Shown here: one piece after another, positions 18,743 to 28,342 of the stretch
Layout: each line of letters starts with the position of its first letter
Position numbering within the stretch: the first letter of the stretch is position 1
Program-made: the position numbers and the translations under genes
The notes under the pieces: model-generated
What the model saw: the letters and a program-made list of their open reading frames with translations, nothing else
Told to the model about the DNA's origin: nothing
Database searches by the model: none
NCBI GenBank assembly: GCA_013054445.1
Contig: JAAMPI010000597.1
Location: 1-30,753 of the forward strand
Direction: 5' to 3'
DNA: 30,753 bases
Origin: Cudoniella acicularis
Taxonomy: Eukaryota; Ascomycota; Leotiomycetes; Helotiales; Helotiaceae

Positions 18743-20485
18743 CTACGAATCTTGAACTTCTATACAATTGCTCGTAGCAGTAGATTCTATAGACGAATCA
18801 GAGTCTTCCTCATCAATTCCACGATCTCCTGCCTTAATCTGAGCCTCTTCAACAGCCCGAATATCCGCAAACTTGGAATTCGGACTAGTCTGAACCTTCC
18901 GTCTTTTCCTAGGCTCTAATTGATCGATTTGAGCTTCTAACTGTTTAATTCGAAGCTCTGCCTGTGCTAAAGCGTATTCCTTTTCCTCGAATCCTTTTGT
19001 AATCTTCCTAAAGAGCTGTCGACGAGTTGGAAGATCGGACTCGCCTAATCGGGTAATCGTCTCGGCCTGTATTCGTATATCCCGTGCTACCCGAGGGGTT
19101 CCCCAGGATACTAAGGATATATTCTCGCTCCAGACGAGTCCTACTTCCTTAATAGAGTTGTACGAAGTCGGCTCCTCAGTATTATTACTATTTTCTAATA
19201 GTAAACGACTTATCAAGGGCTTCGCTATATTAGTCGGCCATAAACTTGAAGTCTGCTATCCCGCTCTAATATTTCGAGGTATAAGACTCTCCTCCCGAGC
19301 TTTCTGATAGCAAATCAAGAAGTTCCGCCTTTCAATTGGTGTAGAATCAGTTAAAAGGCTTAGGTTACTAAGCCCTTTACGGTAGGCGCTCTTTAAGGGG
19401 GAAAACACCGATAAATCCAGGGGTTGTAAGACGTGTGACGAGTGAGGAGGTAGAAATATAAGATATATATTATGCTCGAAGCACTTATATAAGAATTCAG
19501 TAGTCTCGTGACTTCCGTGGCCGTCTAATATAAGTAATCGAGGCTCTTTGGGGTCCTGTGGGGCCGTCCGAGGAATAAAGACCTTCGAGAGCCATTCGAG
19601 TGCCGTATCATGCGAAGTCCAGCTATTTTTAGTAGAAGTAAACTGCCACTGTTCGAAGATATCGAGAGTCGTAGGAAACCACTGTTGTTGTACAGTCTTT
19701 CCTTTGAATATAACCAACGGGGTAAGCGCAACTCTTATAGCAGAGATACACTTAATAAAAGAGGTCCAGGCCTTTAATCCAGGCTCTTTTCTTTGAATAA
19801 AGCGTCGATTCTTACTGCCAACGACTAGGCCATTAACTCCCTGGTCTTCTGTAATACCAGCTTCGTCTATATTCCAACGATTCGCTGGCTTAATAGCCTT
19901 GACTTCGGGGACCTCTAATTTGTTGAACCAGGGCTTAATTATATCGGTTGTAGCGCTATTAACTCGTGTAGAATCAATTCGAAGTTGTTTTTTAGTCCGT
20001 AGAATCAGATTCCGTTTAAGGAAGCCTCGTATCCACCGTTTTCCAAGTGTAGTAGTGTCTCGTACGGCTAATATCCGCTACGCAAAGTCCTTGATCTGCG
20101 TATGAGTAGGGCAAAGCCCTAAGCTCTCCTGGACTAGTACCCAATCTGTCAAACGTTTTTCCTGAGTCGGGGTAAGCCTTTGAAGAGGTGCAGCTGCTTC
20201 TCGATGCGATTCGTGGCCATAAAGACGACTCTGAAGTATAGTCCTCGGAACCCCATAATCCAAGCTAGCCTTTCGTATAGATACGCCGTTTGCGATTTCC
20301 TCGAGTGCTCGCATCACGTATTCTTCGGTATATTTGTTCTTCATAATCGAATCAAAAAATGTACGAAATTTAAAAGAAATTAAATAAGGCGTTGTAAAGA
20401 TATAATTATTTAAAGTGGGAGGGTAGGGAGTGGCGGTGAGCTAAGCGAGGTGGCCGAAATGTTGGGGGGGGGCACGGACTTATTA
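18651..20485 (-). mobile_element. Fot1/pogo-type DNA transposon (tentative ends)
   Basis: The element surrounds the transposase pseudogene. Candidate inverted ends share TCCGTG: TATGAATCCGTG at 18651-18662 and, read inward from the right, TAATAAGTCCGTG at 20473-20485, each with an outer TA as expected for pogo/Tc1 insertion. The implied 1.84 kb is close to the usual size of Fot1 elements. A run of nine G (20464-20472) lies just inside the right end. The match is short, so the ends are unproven. Confidence 0.4.
18743..20344 (-). pseudogene. Fot1/pogo-family DDE transposase with two TAG stops
   Basis: A single register of 534 codons runs from ATG 20344 to TAG 18743. Domains in order: a pipsqueak-type HTH (YTEEYVMRALEEIANGVS, SIRKASLDYGVPRTIL), a CENP-B/Tc5-like HTH region (LGLCPTHTQIKDFA, GKRWIRGFLKRN), and a DDE_1 catalytic core with WNIDEAGI, LLILDGHGSHE and LPPHSSHVLQPLDLSVFSPL, giving the three expected acidic positions. 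A C-terminal coiled coil follows (LAQAELRIKQLEAQIDQLE) with a basic KRRK patch. Stops interrupt it at 20078-20080 (TAG after KDFA) and at about 19253-19255 (TAG after IRAG, where related transposases have Trp). Both can arise by CpA-to-TpA change, the RIP signature. The remaining frame is intact, so inactivation looks recent. It sits between the seven-helix gene and the permease. Confidence 0.88.
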
Positions 20486-20662
20486 GTACTTTCTTCACTT
20501 AGTAGCTATTTATTGATTTTCGAATGTTTTATACGAGTTCGCGATACTGGGCCCATAAAGGTCGAGGAGATAAGAGGCCGAAGTGATGGTCTGTGTAGCG
20601 ACTGGAAGGAGAGAATTCGTGCTTGTTTCTAGGATATAAACAACAATTCACTTAAAGTTAAC
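20345..20662. other. Transposon right flank and permease 3' flank
   Basis: AT-rich sequence (20345-20415) is followed by the G-rich candidate terminal region of the transposon. Beyond about 20486 comes the 3' flank of the permease. No gene is seen. Confidence 0.45.
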
Positions 20663-22637
20663 TCACACCTCCCGTATCTTCATCTCCATCTTAACCTCCT
20701 TCCCATCCTGCGAAACATCCTCCTCTCCGGCCTCTCCTCCCAAACCCCCCGACCTCGCAAAATCCAAATCGAAATCCCCATATCCCAACACCTTTTCCTC
20801 TCTCTTCAACCCCATATCCCGAATAACTCTCTGGTTTTGAGTCGGCCAGATCAAACACAGCACAACATAAACAAAAATTGAGACGCTGAATGACAAAAGC
20901 CACCCCAAATACCCCAAATGCCTTGCAGTCGTAGAGACTTTAGCTCCAAGATTGCCGCAGAAGCCAGGGAAGCCAATGGCGAGCCCACAAACATAACCGA
21001 TATAGGCTTGAATGCTCCAACCTCTCGAGTAGTAATAATTTGCATTTGTCTTCTTACCGTCGTATAGATGCTCTAGGAAAAGATTTCCCCTCGTGAGGTA
21101 ATAATCCGCGATCATGACACCCGTCAACCCACCCATAAAAAGCCCATAACCACTAAGAAATTTTGTAAATGTCGCAGCGCTGGCATAGATGTTCCAAGGA
21201 CAGATTGCCCATGCAAGAAAGAGACCAGCAACTTGCCCGCGAACCATGTTCATATAACGCGGTAGGAGCATAGCGAGGTCAGCACCAAGAGGGATCATAT
21301 TTGCTGCAATATTTGTGCCCAGGACGAGGATTGTCCACATCAGCGCACAGAGGAAGACGGCGAAGCGGACGCTGTGTGTGGGGTAACGGTTTAGGATTGC
21401 GGTCAGGAGATCCCATTGATTCCAGAGTTTTAGACCCCAGGCGTTGTTGATGGCTGCTGTAGATAAGATGCCAAAAGACGCAGCAATGGTGACGGAAGTG
21501 GGCCAAAAGACGTGCTGAGTCCAGATTGAGGACCATGGTTTCTTAGACCATCTGGAATAGTCTGGTTGGTTGGTGATGAGAGTTGAGTGAGCACCAAGGC
21601 TCAAGTTTATGGCGTACATGAATAGCCAACTGGTACTCGATACGGGCACAGCGGAAGTGAGATGGTCAGTGCTGAGTCTTCCATGGGTGTTGACCATACA
21701 AAAGATGAAGAGACCGACCATTGCCGGAACCATTGTACACATTTTCAGTGTGAAGAGCCATTTCAATTGATTAGGGCGGAGGAAGACAAATGGGATATGA
21801 CAAAGCCAAAATAGGAAAAATGCGACCATCTGTTGAGTAGTGAAGCCTAGTGAGACGGGAAGGTCGTTTGGAATCGATGTGAACGATTTTTCGAACACTG
21901 CTTGCAGCATGTTCACTACAAACGAGGAACCCGCATAGACTATTCTTGGTCAGTGCGTGTAAAGAGATTATACGCCACTCGGCTCAGTCATCCAGTAACT
22001 GCGAGAACTCTGCCTCAGGGTCGGAAAAGAAGTAGGGGAGGGTTGGGCGAATATTAGTGGCACCTTCGTGGGCTTTGGGAAAGATCTTGGCATGCTTGAG
22101 ATCTCGGTAGACGTACGCTTGAGTGAGTAATAAATGCAAGCCAGAACAGCCCGAGCCCCAACGGCATAATAAGCACCATAACTTCCAAACACGGAACGAG
22201 CCACTACTGGGTATCCGATGTGATACATCTCAGCACAACGGGAGTTAAGGGCTGAAGCGCAAGCGGCAATGAGTTGAGCTATGAAAATGGCAACGATAGC
22301 TTGCCACCACTTCATGCCTACACCAATCATTGACGATCCTAGTGTCCAATTGTCCATTGCAAGACTGCTGTAAAAGAAGATGTAGTTCCGAGATCGCCAC
22401 GTGCGCTTCTCGCTGGGTGTTGGAAGGAGATCTATATAACGTCAACGTGTGTTCGTGCATGCTGGACATGGCGAACGCACCTTCATTCGTCCAAGACCAA
22501 GAGCCTGATTCTTCACTGTCACGTGTTTGCAAGCATTTGAGAAAAGCATCTTTGCTCTGGGTTGCAGCCTTGAAGTTCGCTATCCGGGTAGTGATTGAAG
22601 AGGCAATATGCCGTGGGGAGAGTGCTTTGAAGGCCAT
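20663..22637 (-). CDS. NCS1-family nucleobase (uracil/allantoin-type) permease
   Basis: Exons 22481-22637, 22117-22431 and 20663-21939 give 582 residues. Introns are 22432-22480 (GTGCGT...ATATAG) and 21940-22116 (GTACGT...GAATAG, branch CTGACC). The N-terminus has the NCS1 signature SWSWTNEDLLPTP, then RNYIFFYSSLAMDNWTLGSS, and CAEMYHIGYPVVARSVFGSYG. The rest has ten or more hydrophobic helices with LRPNQLKWLFTLKM, NLSLGAHSTLITNQPDYSRW, LGTNIAANMIPLGADLAMLL and LTGVMIADYYLTRGN. NCS1 carriers (Fur4/Dal4 type) import uracil, uridine, allantoin or related compounds across the plasma membrane with protons; the exact substrate cannot be read here. The C-tail is charged and cytosolic (KVLGYGDFDLDF, KEVKMEMKIREV). 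The ATG at 22637 faces the OMP decarboxylase start 391 bp away. Confidence 0.9.
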
Positions 22638-23028
22638 CGTTCTTGGGACGCTTAACGCTCTTTGGAAATCTCAAGGGCGAGATGAAAATGAGAACCACAA
22701 GAGGTACAGGAAGCTTTCAGTGAATGGGATACGAGTCTGTAAATGATAATTTGAAAATGGGGTGTGTGACCACACTCCACCAGGATCGACAGCTAAGTCC
22801 AAAAATCGATTTATAATTGGTGACCCAAATTAATGATACCAAAGTCTATCGCAGATTCTTATCTTTGCGGAAAGATCAGAAACTGCACCCGCTAAACTTT
22901 GGCCGAAAACTTCGATTTGATGGAGTGCTGCAATTGATGCAAAAATGGGGGTTTTGGAGTTAAATCCGGACGTTGCATCAACACGACTTTAACCACACTT
23001 GTGACACAACGCTTTACACACTATCGCC
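22638..23028. promoter_or_regulatory. Bidirectional promoter, permease / OMP decarboxylase
   Basis: The 391 bp between the divergent start codons contain two HGATAR GATA-factor sites (TGATAA 22744-22749; TTATCT, the reverse of AGATAA, 22859-22864), an inverted CCAAT box (ATTGG 22816-22820) and a perfect inverted repeat GTGTG-TGAC-CACAC at 22762-22775. GATA sites are the binding sequences of the AreA/Nit2 nitrogen regulators, which would fit a nucleobase uptake gene. Single sites of this length also occur by chance. Confidence 0.5.
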
Positions 23029-23907
23029 ATGCATCCTCTTACCTCGTACCTGCGTCGACTGATACGCCACAAACGGTCGAACCTGTGTGTTAGCGCAGAT
23101 ATCACTAATGCAGATGAAATGCTTGCTCTAGCTAGGGCTGTTGGCCCTAGCATTGTGGTTTTCAAAACTCACGCTGACATTTTGAGCGGCTGGGATCCTG
23201 ATCCAGTTCATGGGACTGGGGCAAAACTTGCAGCCATTGCCCGCAAATATCTCTTCCTAGTGTTTGAGGATAGGAAGTTTGCGGACATTGGATTTACCGT
23301 CCAGCTCCAATACGCAGGCGGAGTTCATCGGATTGTCGATTGGGCGCACATCGTCAATGCACATGTTATTTCGGGACCAGACGTTGTGCGAGCTTTGCAA
23401 GAAGCGGCAGACTCTTGGGGTGGTGAAGAGATCAACGAAGATGTTGGAGACGCGCAAGAATCTGGCTCCGACACTTGGAAACTACCCTCGAAGCGTGGAC
23501 TCTTGCTGCTTGCCCAGATGACGAGCGCGGGAAATTTCCTCAACGAAGAATACACCTCCAATTGTGTAGCCATTGCGAGGCAATATCGAGAATTCGTGAT
23601 GGGATTTATTGCTCTCAAACCCTTGAACTCGCAACCAGAGGACGATTTCATCGTGATGACGCCTGGCTGCTCGTTGCCACCAGAAGAGTCTCTTGACGAT
23701 TCAGAATTCGTGCCTGGGAGTGAAGATGCCCTTGGCCAGCAGTATGTGACGCCAAAAGAGTTGATTCTTCGAGGTTGCGATATCGTCATCGTGGGAAGAG
23801 GGATTTGCAATGCCACGGATCCATCGGCCAAAGCAGAACAGTATCGAGGAGTCGCCTGGCAGGCGTATGAGGAACGACCGAAGCTTGAAAGCGGTGATGA
23901 TATCTAA
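23029..23907 (+). CDS. URA3: Orotidine 5'-phosphate decarboxylase (divergent copy)
   Basis: It converts OMP to UMP, the last step of de novo pyrimidine synthesis. The protein has 292 residues and no intron. It retains the active-site elements: SADIT, KTHADIL (Lys46, Asp50), FEDRKFADIG with the Asp81-Lys83-Asp86 charged network, EFVMGF, DFIVMTPG, LGQQY and the phosphate-binding IVGRGI. Differences from the usual Pezizomycotina enzyme are FADIGFT where FIDIGNT is typical, and an acidic insertion at about residues 127-155 (EEINEDVGDAQESGSD). The start MHPLTSYLRRLIRHK follows CGCC. Family membership is certain. Whether it is the sole housekeeping gene or a second, specialised paralogue cannot be told from this window. 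It is divergent from the NCS1 permease. Confidence 0.93.
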   Translation: MHPLTSYLRRLIRHKRSNLCVSADITNADEMLALARAVGPSIVVFKTHADILSGWDPDPVHGTGAKLAAIARKYLFLVFEDRKFADIGFTVQLQYAGGVHRIVDWAHIVNAHVISGPDVVRALQEAADSWGGEEINEDVGDAQESGSDTWKLPSKRGLLLLAQMTSAGNFLNEEYTSNCVAIARQYREFVMGFIALKPLNSQPEDDFIVMTPGCSLPPEESLDDSEFVPGSEDALGQQYVTPKELILRGCDIVIVGRGICNATDPSAKAEQYRGVAWQAYEERPKLESGDDI

Positions 23908-24292
23908 TGAAGAGTGGAAGAAATCAGAGAAAATGGCATCAAATTCGGCAGCCGCGACTGGAAACTACCATGAGCAGCGAACTTGAGAAAAACCGAAAAA
24001 TGGACATGATGGGAACAAAAGTAGTTGGGATTGGAGTCATTGAAGTTGGAAAAGGCTACTTACGAAGTATGTACAGTACCTCGAGCTCGATGAGAATCAC
24101 ATGATGGCGTGTATGGCTGGTGAGGAGGTCTGTGCGATTTGTTTTGGAGCCCACGCGCGTCGCGTCTCCCCCTCGATATATTTATTTCTAGTGTAACGCT
24201 GCAATTTCAAGCTCCTTTTCACTTCATTTCCCACCTCGCAATCATCAGCACAACTTGTCACTACGCTGGCAAAAAGCCCTTCCAGAGACACG
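23908..24292. other. Intergenic region before the DUF7726-like gene
   Basis: It holds the 3' flank of the OMP decarboxylase and the promoter of the next gene. A TATA-like GATATATTTATTT lies at about 24175-24187, roughly 110 bp upstream of the start codon. No gene is recognised. Confidence 0.45.
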
Positions 24293-25193
24293 ATGGCCTC
24301 CAAGACTGCCACCACAAGACAACCTCTTGGAGATGTGAGCAACAATCTCAGTATATCCGCACCGTCAGGAGGACTCGAGAAACCCGTAAGACACGCTCCT
24401 CCAGCCCCCAAAGTCTTCCTAACAATCACAGGCATCCAAATCCACCAAGCGCAAGGCCACAGAAGAACCCCGCGAGGAAATCGACATTGATGATGATCGC
24501 TGCCAAATGGTTGACATCTCCTGCGATCGCGTCCGCACTAAGATCCGCAACTTCATCAATTCGGGCGAGATGAAGGTCGGTGAGTTCCAAAAGGCAATCG
24601 GCACAAACAGCAAGTCTTACGGTAGCTTCATGGGCCAGTCCGGTGCTTACAAAGGCTCGGGTTCCAGCGTGTATGTGAATGCTTTCGCGTTCTTCAAGCA
24701 CAGGGAGTTGAATGGTATCAAGGCGGCAAAGAAGAAGGTTAAGAAGGAAGACGAGGCAAAGAAGACTGATGTTTCCGGTATCGAACTAGAGGGTGAGGAG
24801 GAAGAAGAAGTACCTGTTTACGATACGTGCGACGAGGTCCGGAAGAAGATTCGCGCCTATCTCGCCGACCCATCCGTCACGCAAGCTGGGTTCTGCAGGG
24901 AGATCTCGAAGACCTACAGAGATGGCAAGAAAGTAAGCAGTGCTTCGTTGACTGGATTCTTGGGAAAGAAGGGCCCGACGGCTGGAAACACGAGCGCGGC
25001 ATTCTATGCTTCCTATGTCTTCTTCGAGAAGTTGAGAATCCGTGACCGCAAGCCAAAGAGCAAGATGAGGGAGGAGATGGAAGGGATCTATGCTGGAACT
25101 GGAATGGAGGTCAACGAGCGACTTGATCGTGGAGTGATTGTTCCAATTGGAGTCCACCCTTACGAAGACAAGTATGGGCGTATTCAGTTCTAA
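24293..25193 (+). CDS. Protein with two DUF7726-like domains
   Basis: Exons 24293-24385 and 24432-25193, joined across a 46-nt intron (GTAAGA...TCACAG), give 284 residues. Residues ~57-125 (CDRVRTKIRNFINSGEMKVG, FQKAIGTNSKSYGSFMGQ, YVNAFAFFKHRE) and ~160-240 (CDEVRKKIRAYLADPSVTQA, FCREISKTYRDGKKVSSASL, AAFYASYVFFEKLRIRDRK) are diverged copies of one helical unit, which I match from memory to the fungal DUF7726 family. A Lys/Glu-rich linker separates them. The N-terminus has a basic patch (KSTKRKATEEP) that could act as a nuclear signal. No catalytic motif is seen. A DNA- or chromatin-binding role is a guess only. Confidence 0.78.
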
Positions 25194-25560
25194 GTAAATC
25201 TGGTCGTGTGGGAATTGTCGATGTTTATCAAGATGGTGGCGTTCTAGTCTGGAGGGGGTAGCCTGGTTTTTGTGTGGGTGTTTGGTTTATACTCTAAAAG
25301 CAGAAGGCCCACAACCACTCCTGTACAATAGTGCAATGGTATGCAAGGAGTTTCTCAATTACGTGGACAAATCAGATGATAGGTAAATGCATCCCGTAAA
25401 ACAAAAGGAAGTAAATTCAATATGTAGAGTGGTATCCTCTGTAAGCTCCTATATACTGGTATCTAATGCTAAAACTCCAATATCGTTCCATTGCGCCCCC
25501 AACCCCCTTCCCTTTTACACTTTTAATACATCTAAGCAATCAGGGTATCATATTTTGAAT
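25194..25560. other. Convergent intergenic region
   Basis: This is the 3' flank of both neighbours. No gene is recognised. Confidence 0.5.
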
Positions 25561-27009
25561 CTATCCCACAGAATCTACCGAATCCACTCTGCCGCCCACT
25601 GGCTTCCGTGCAGGTATTCGCAGAATCAACGGCACCGGCGGCGACTCCTTTCTTCTATCCACCGTCGACGCACGCCTCAGACTTCTCTCGGAAATCGGAG
25701 AGACAGCTCCAACACTTGCTTTCCTCCTGTCAGAGCCGTCCGATTCAGTCCCCATTCTAGACACAGTCGCTGAGGACACAGTCCCAAGGCTCCTCCTCCT
25801 ATCATATCCCCTATCCGAATCAGTTCCCATTGGGGACACTAACCCTCCTAGACTCCGCCTCTCCCTTCTACCTGGCCGCTCATCTTCCTCTATGATCGCT
25901 GTGCTCGGCCCGTTGTAAGCAATATATGTCTGCCTCTGGGGCTGGGCACTCATGCTCATATGTTCCGGCGTAATCGGTGAGATAGGTGACTTCGGTGACA
26001 TGGGTGCGTGCAATAAGGGAAAAGTCTGCCTCCTGTTCTGGCTATTCACACCACTCCAATGCGTAATCGGTGACATCGGTGACATAGGCGACATAATGGG
26101 CTGCTCCATTAAAGGGCCATTCTCCGTCATAGGGCCGTTTTTTGCTGGAGGTTCATTCTCTAGTAAAATGCCTCCATCCAGTAAAGGGCCATTATCCACA
26201 AAAGGGCGGCTGAGTCTAGTCACACCCTTTACACCTCTGTATCCCTCCCCCATTCCTGTAACATTTTGCTCTACCCATGCAGATGAATCCAAAAGAGGTC
26301 CTCCAAGGGGATTTTCACTGCTCCCACCGTTTCCTTTCTCTAACATGCTCATTCGGTTTATTCCACGTTGTATCACGGCTGCTTGCCGTTTTCTCCGCCA
26401 CAAGAACCCAAAAATTCCAAGACCTGTGAGTGCGAGGGCACCGAGTGCAATTCCGATTCCTATTCCGGCTTTGGCACCAGAAGACATGCCGGGTGAAGCG
26501 GCCGTTGAGGAGAACCCTGCTGTAGCAATTGGGAGGACGATGGTTGGGGAGGAGGGGCCTTGAGTTGGTGTTGTAGCTGGAAATATGGAGGCTGTCATAG
26601 TAATTGTAAGTACTATATCCGTTGAAGATATACTCTGTGTTGTAGAAGAAGATGTGGAACTTGTAGACGTAGTGTCTGTTGTAGATGAGGAAGATATAGA
26701 TGCTGAAGCTGTTGAAGGAAGTGTACTCGAAGAAGAGGTGGTGGCTCGCGATGTGGTAGATTCTTTCCTTGAAGTGGGTGAAGGTGATTCCACTGAACGA
26801 GCCGGAGGGGACTTTTTCTTAGTTGATGTCGATGGTTTTCGGGGAGTACGATCGTCCATGAACGAGGAAGAAGCAGCAGAACCAGCTGAGTCTGTGACCT
26901 GAGGTGACCGGCCATTGAGAATATCTTTGGACGAGTCCACAGTGAAAGAAATACCATACGAAAGTTGAGCGCAGGCTATAAAGCAGGTCAAAAAATTATG
27001 CAGCCGCAT
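25561..27009 (-). CDS. Mucin-like single-pass surface protein
   Basis: ATG 27009 begins a signal peptide (MRLHNFLTCFIACAQLSYG). The 482-residue product then has a Ser/Thr-rich stretch at about residues 50-175 that would be heavily O-glycosylated (TSSTSSSTTQSISSTD), one membrane helix at 181-204 (AGIGIGIALGALALTGLGIF) and a stop-transfer RRKRQ. The ~280-residue cytosolic tail has Asn-Gly-Pro-Leu-type repeats (NGPLLDGG, NGPMTENGPL), a cluster of Ser-Pro sites (SPMSPMSPIT, SPKSPISPIT) and three related Arg-rich blocks (RRRSLGTVSS, RRKASVGAVSP). The plan resembles Wsc/Mid2-like wall-stress sensors and similar fungal proteins, but there is no WSC cysteine domain. The Ser-Pro and Arg-x-x-Ser sites suggest phosphorylation. 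Function is inferred from architecture only. Confidence 0.75.
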   Translation of the reverse strand: MRLHNFLTCFIACAQLSYGISFTVDSSKDILNGRSPQVTDSAGSAASSSFMDDRTPRKPSTSTKKKSPPARSVESPSPTSRKESTTSRATTSSSSTLPSTASASISSSSTTDTTSTSSTSSSTTQSISSTDIVLTITMTASIFPATTPTQGPSSPTIVLPIATAGFSSTAASPGMSSGAKAGIGIGIALGALALTGLGIFGFLWRRKRQAAVIQRGINRMSMLEKGNGGSSENPLGGPLLDSSAWVEQNVTGMGEGYRGVKGVTRLSRPFVDNGPLLDGGILLENEPPAKNGPMTENGPLMEQPIMSPMSPMSPITHWSGVNSQNRRQTFPLLHAPMSPKSPISPITPEHMSMSAQPQRQTYIAYNGPSTAIIEEDERPGRRERRSLGGLVSPMGTDSDRGYDRRRSLGTVSSATVSRMGTESDGSDRRKASVGAVSPISERSLRRASTVDRRKESPPVPLILRIPARKPVGGRVDSVDSVG

Positions 27010-28342
27010 CTCGAAATGAAGAAAACAAACGAAACGAGCCAAAAAGAAAGGAAGAAAGCATAAGGAATAAAGAAGAAAGGTATCACCTCAAATTGTCGTA
27101 AGTATCTACTCCGTGCCTCTGAGAGGAGGCTTAGATTATGATCCGTTGTTTTTTACATCCATGCCGTCAACAGCGCCCCGATTGCTTATTTAAAAAATTA
27201 GGTCAGGGAAGTTGAAGCCACGAAGTGCAAATGTCATTTGCGCTTAAGTACAGAGGATAATTGGCCAGTGATACGGCTTTTTACCTTCTTACCGGGAAAT
27301 TCATTGCGAAGCCGCAAGATGCGACATGCGAGTGAGGATGTTGGTGAACATCACCGTCATGTCAATCATCAGACCTCAAAGCCGCCGCCGCCTCCTCATA
27401 CTCAGATAGCTAGGTGCTGTCCACGTGGCCGTGCATATCGACTCCCCGGTCTCTCGGACACTCGCCCGTCGGGATTTGTGCACTCGGTTGCACAGGATCA
27501 TCAGGGAAGATTAGGGGTTGGAGGAAGACTTGAAACATTCGAAAAATAGGTACATCTCTGCATCGTGATTCGCGCGCAGCATCCAACTTTAATGTTCAAA
27601 TGCGGTGATGGAATCGTTCAGCGATAAGGCCCAACAGCTCACACAGAGTTCATTAATAATGCGAGCCTTGAGAGTTAAAAGTTGAAGGTTTAAATTGAAA
27701 TTTTGATGAGGAAAGGATATGGAGAGAGCATTAGCACCTTGTGGGCAGAGTGAACTAGTGAGTGCACTAGCCCCAGATAGTCTAGTTCCGCCCCCAAACT
27801 TTAACGTCGCTTTCTCCACACCTTCAAACCTTCAGGCCAACTCTCACTTCAACCTCCACACTGCAAGATGATTGTGCATCCAACGCACCGGCATCGACGT
27901 CTGCAACAATCAAAGGTCCAGAATATGCATGGCTTTTCTGGGGCAGTGCTCGAATATTCCCATGGGATTCGCTTGTTTCCCGAGTCCAGAGTTCGGACGG
28001 CTGGAATAGGCTCACACTGCGCCCCTACAGCCACCCGCGGAGTCTGTTCCATGCAGGCTGACATGATGTGTTCCTCAAGAAAGAAACCAACATACGACTC
28101 AGAGTAAGAGTCATATTATATCCTGAGCGAAGAGCCATTGTGTCAAGTGCACAACAGCCGCCTCTCCTTCCTTTGGTATAGTAACTCGCGGCAGATCAGA
28201 TTCTCAGAAATATCAAGAACAGAACAAATCATCAAGAATGCCGAGGCGCTGGGAGCAATTCTGCCTCATTTCTTTGCACCCAAATCTGAAGGGCACAGAC
28301 GTCTTGCAAAGTCGCTATAAAGGATGATTGGAGATTATCAGC
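27010..28342. other. Long divergent upstream region
   Basis: About 1.3 kb separates two divergent genes. Position 27421-27426 contains CCACGTGGCC (E-box core CACGTG). At 27868-28060 the plus strand has an open frame reading EYAWLFWGSARIFPWDSL then SDGWNRLTLRPYSHPRSLFH before TGA; it looks protein-like but has no ATG and no family I know. No supportable gene. Confidence 0.4.

Noticed and set aside
21980..22114. Open frame inside the second permease intron (YRDLKHAKIFPKAHEGA...)
   Set aside because: It lies between good splice sites (GTACGT and GAATAG with a CTGACC branch) and the spliced product aligns with the NCS1 helix spacing; the frame is probably chance.
25952..26902. Long plus-strand open frames opposite the mucin-like gene
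   Set aside because: They mirror the low-complexity Ser/Thr and repeat codons of the real minus-strand gene.
27868..28107. Plus-strand frames upstream of the HET gene
   Set aside because: No known motif, no consistent start codon and no splice model joining them to the HET gene; left as intergenic.
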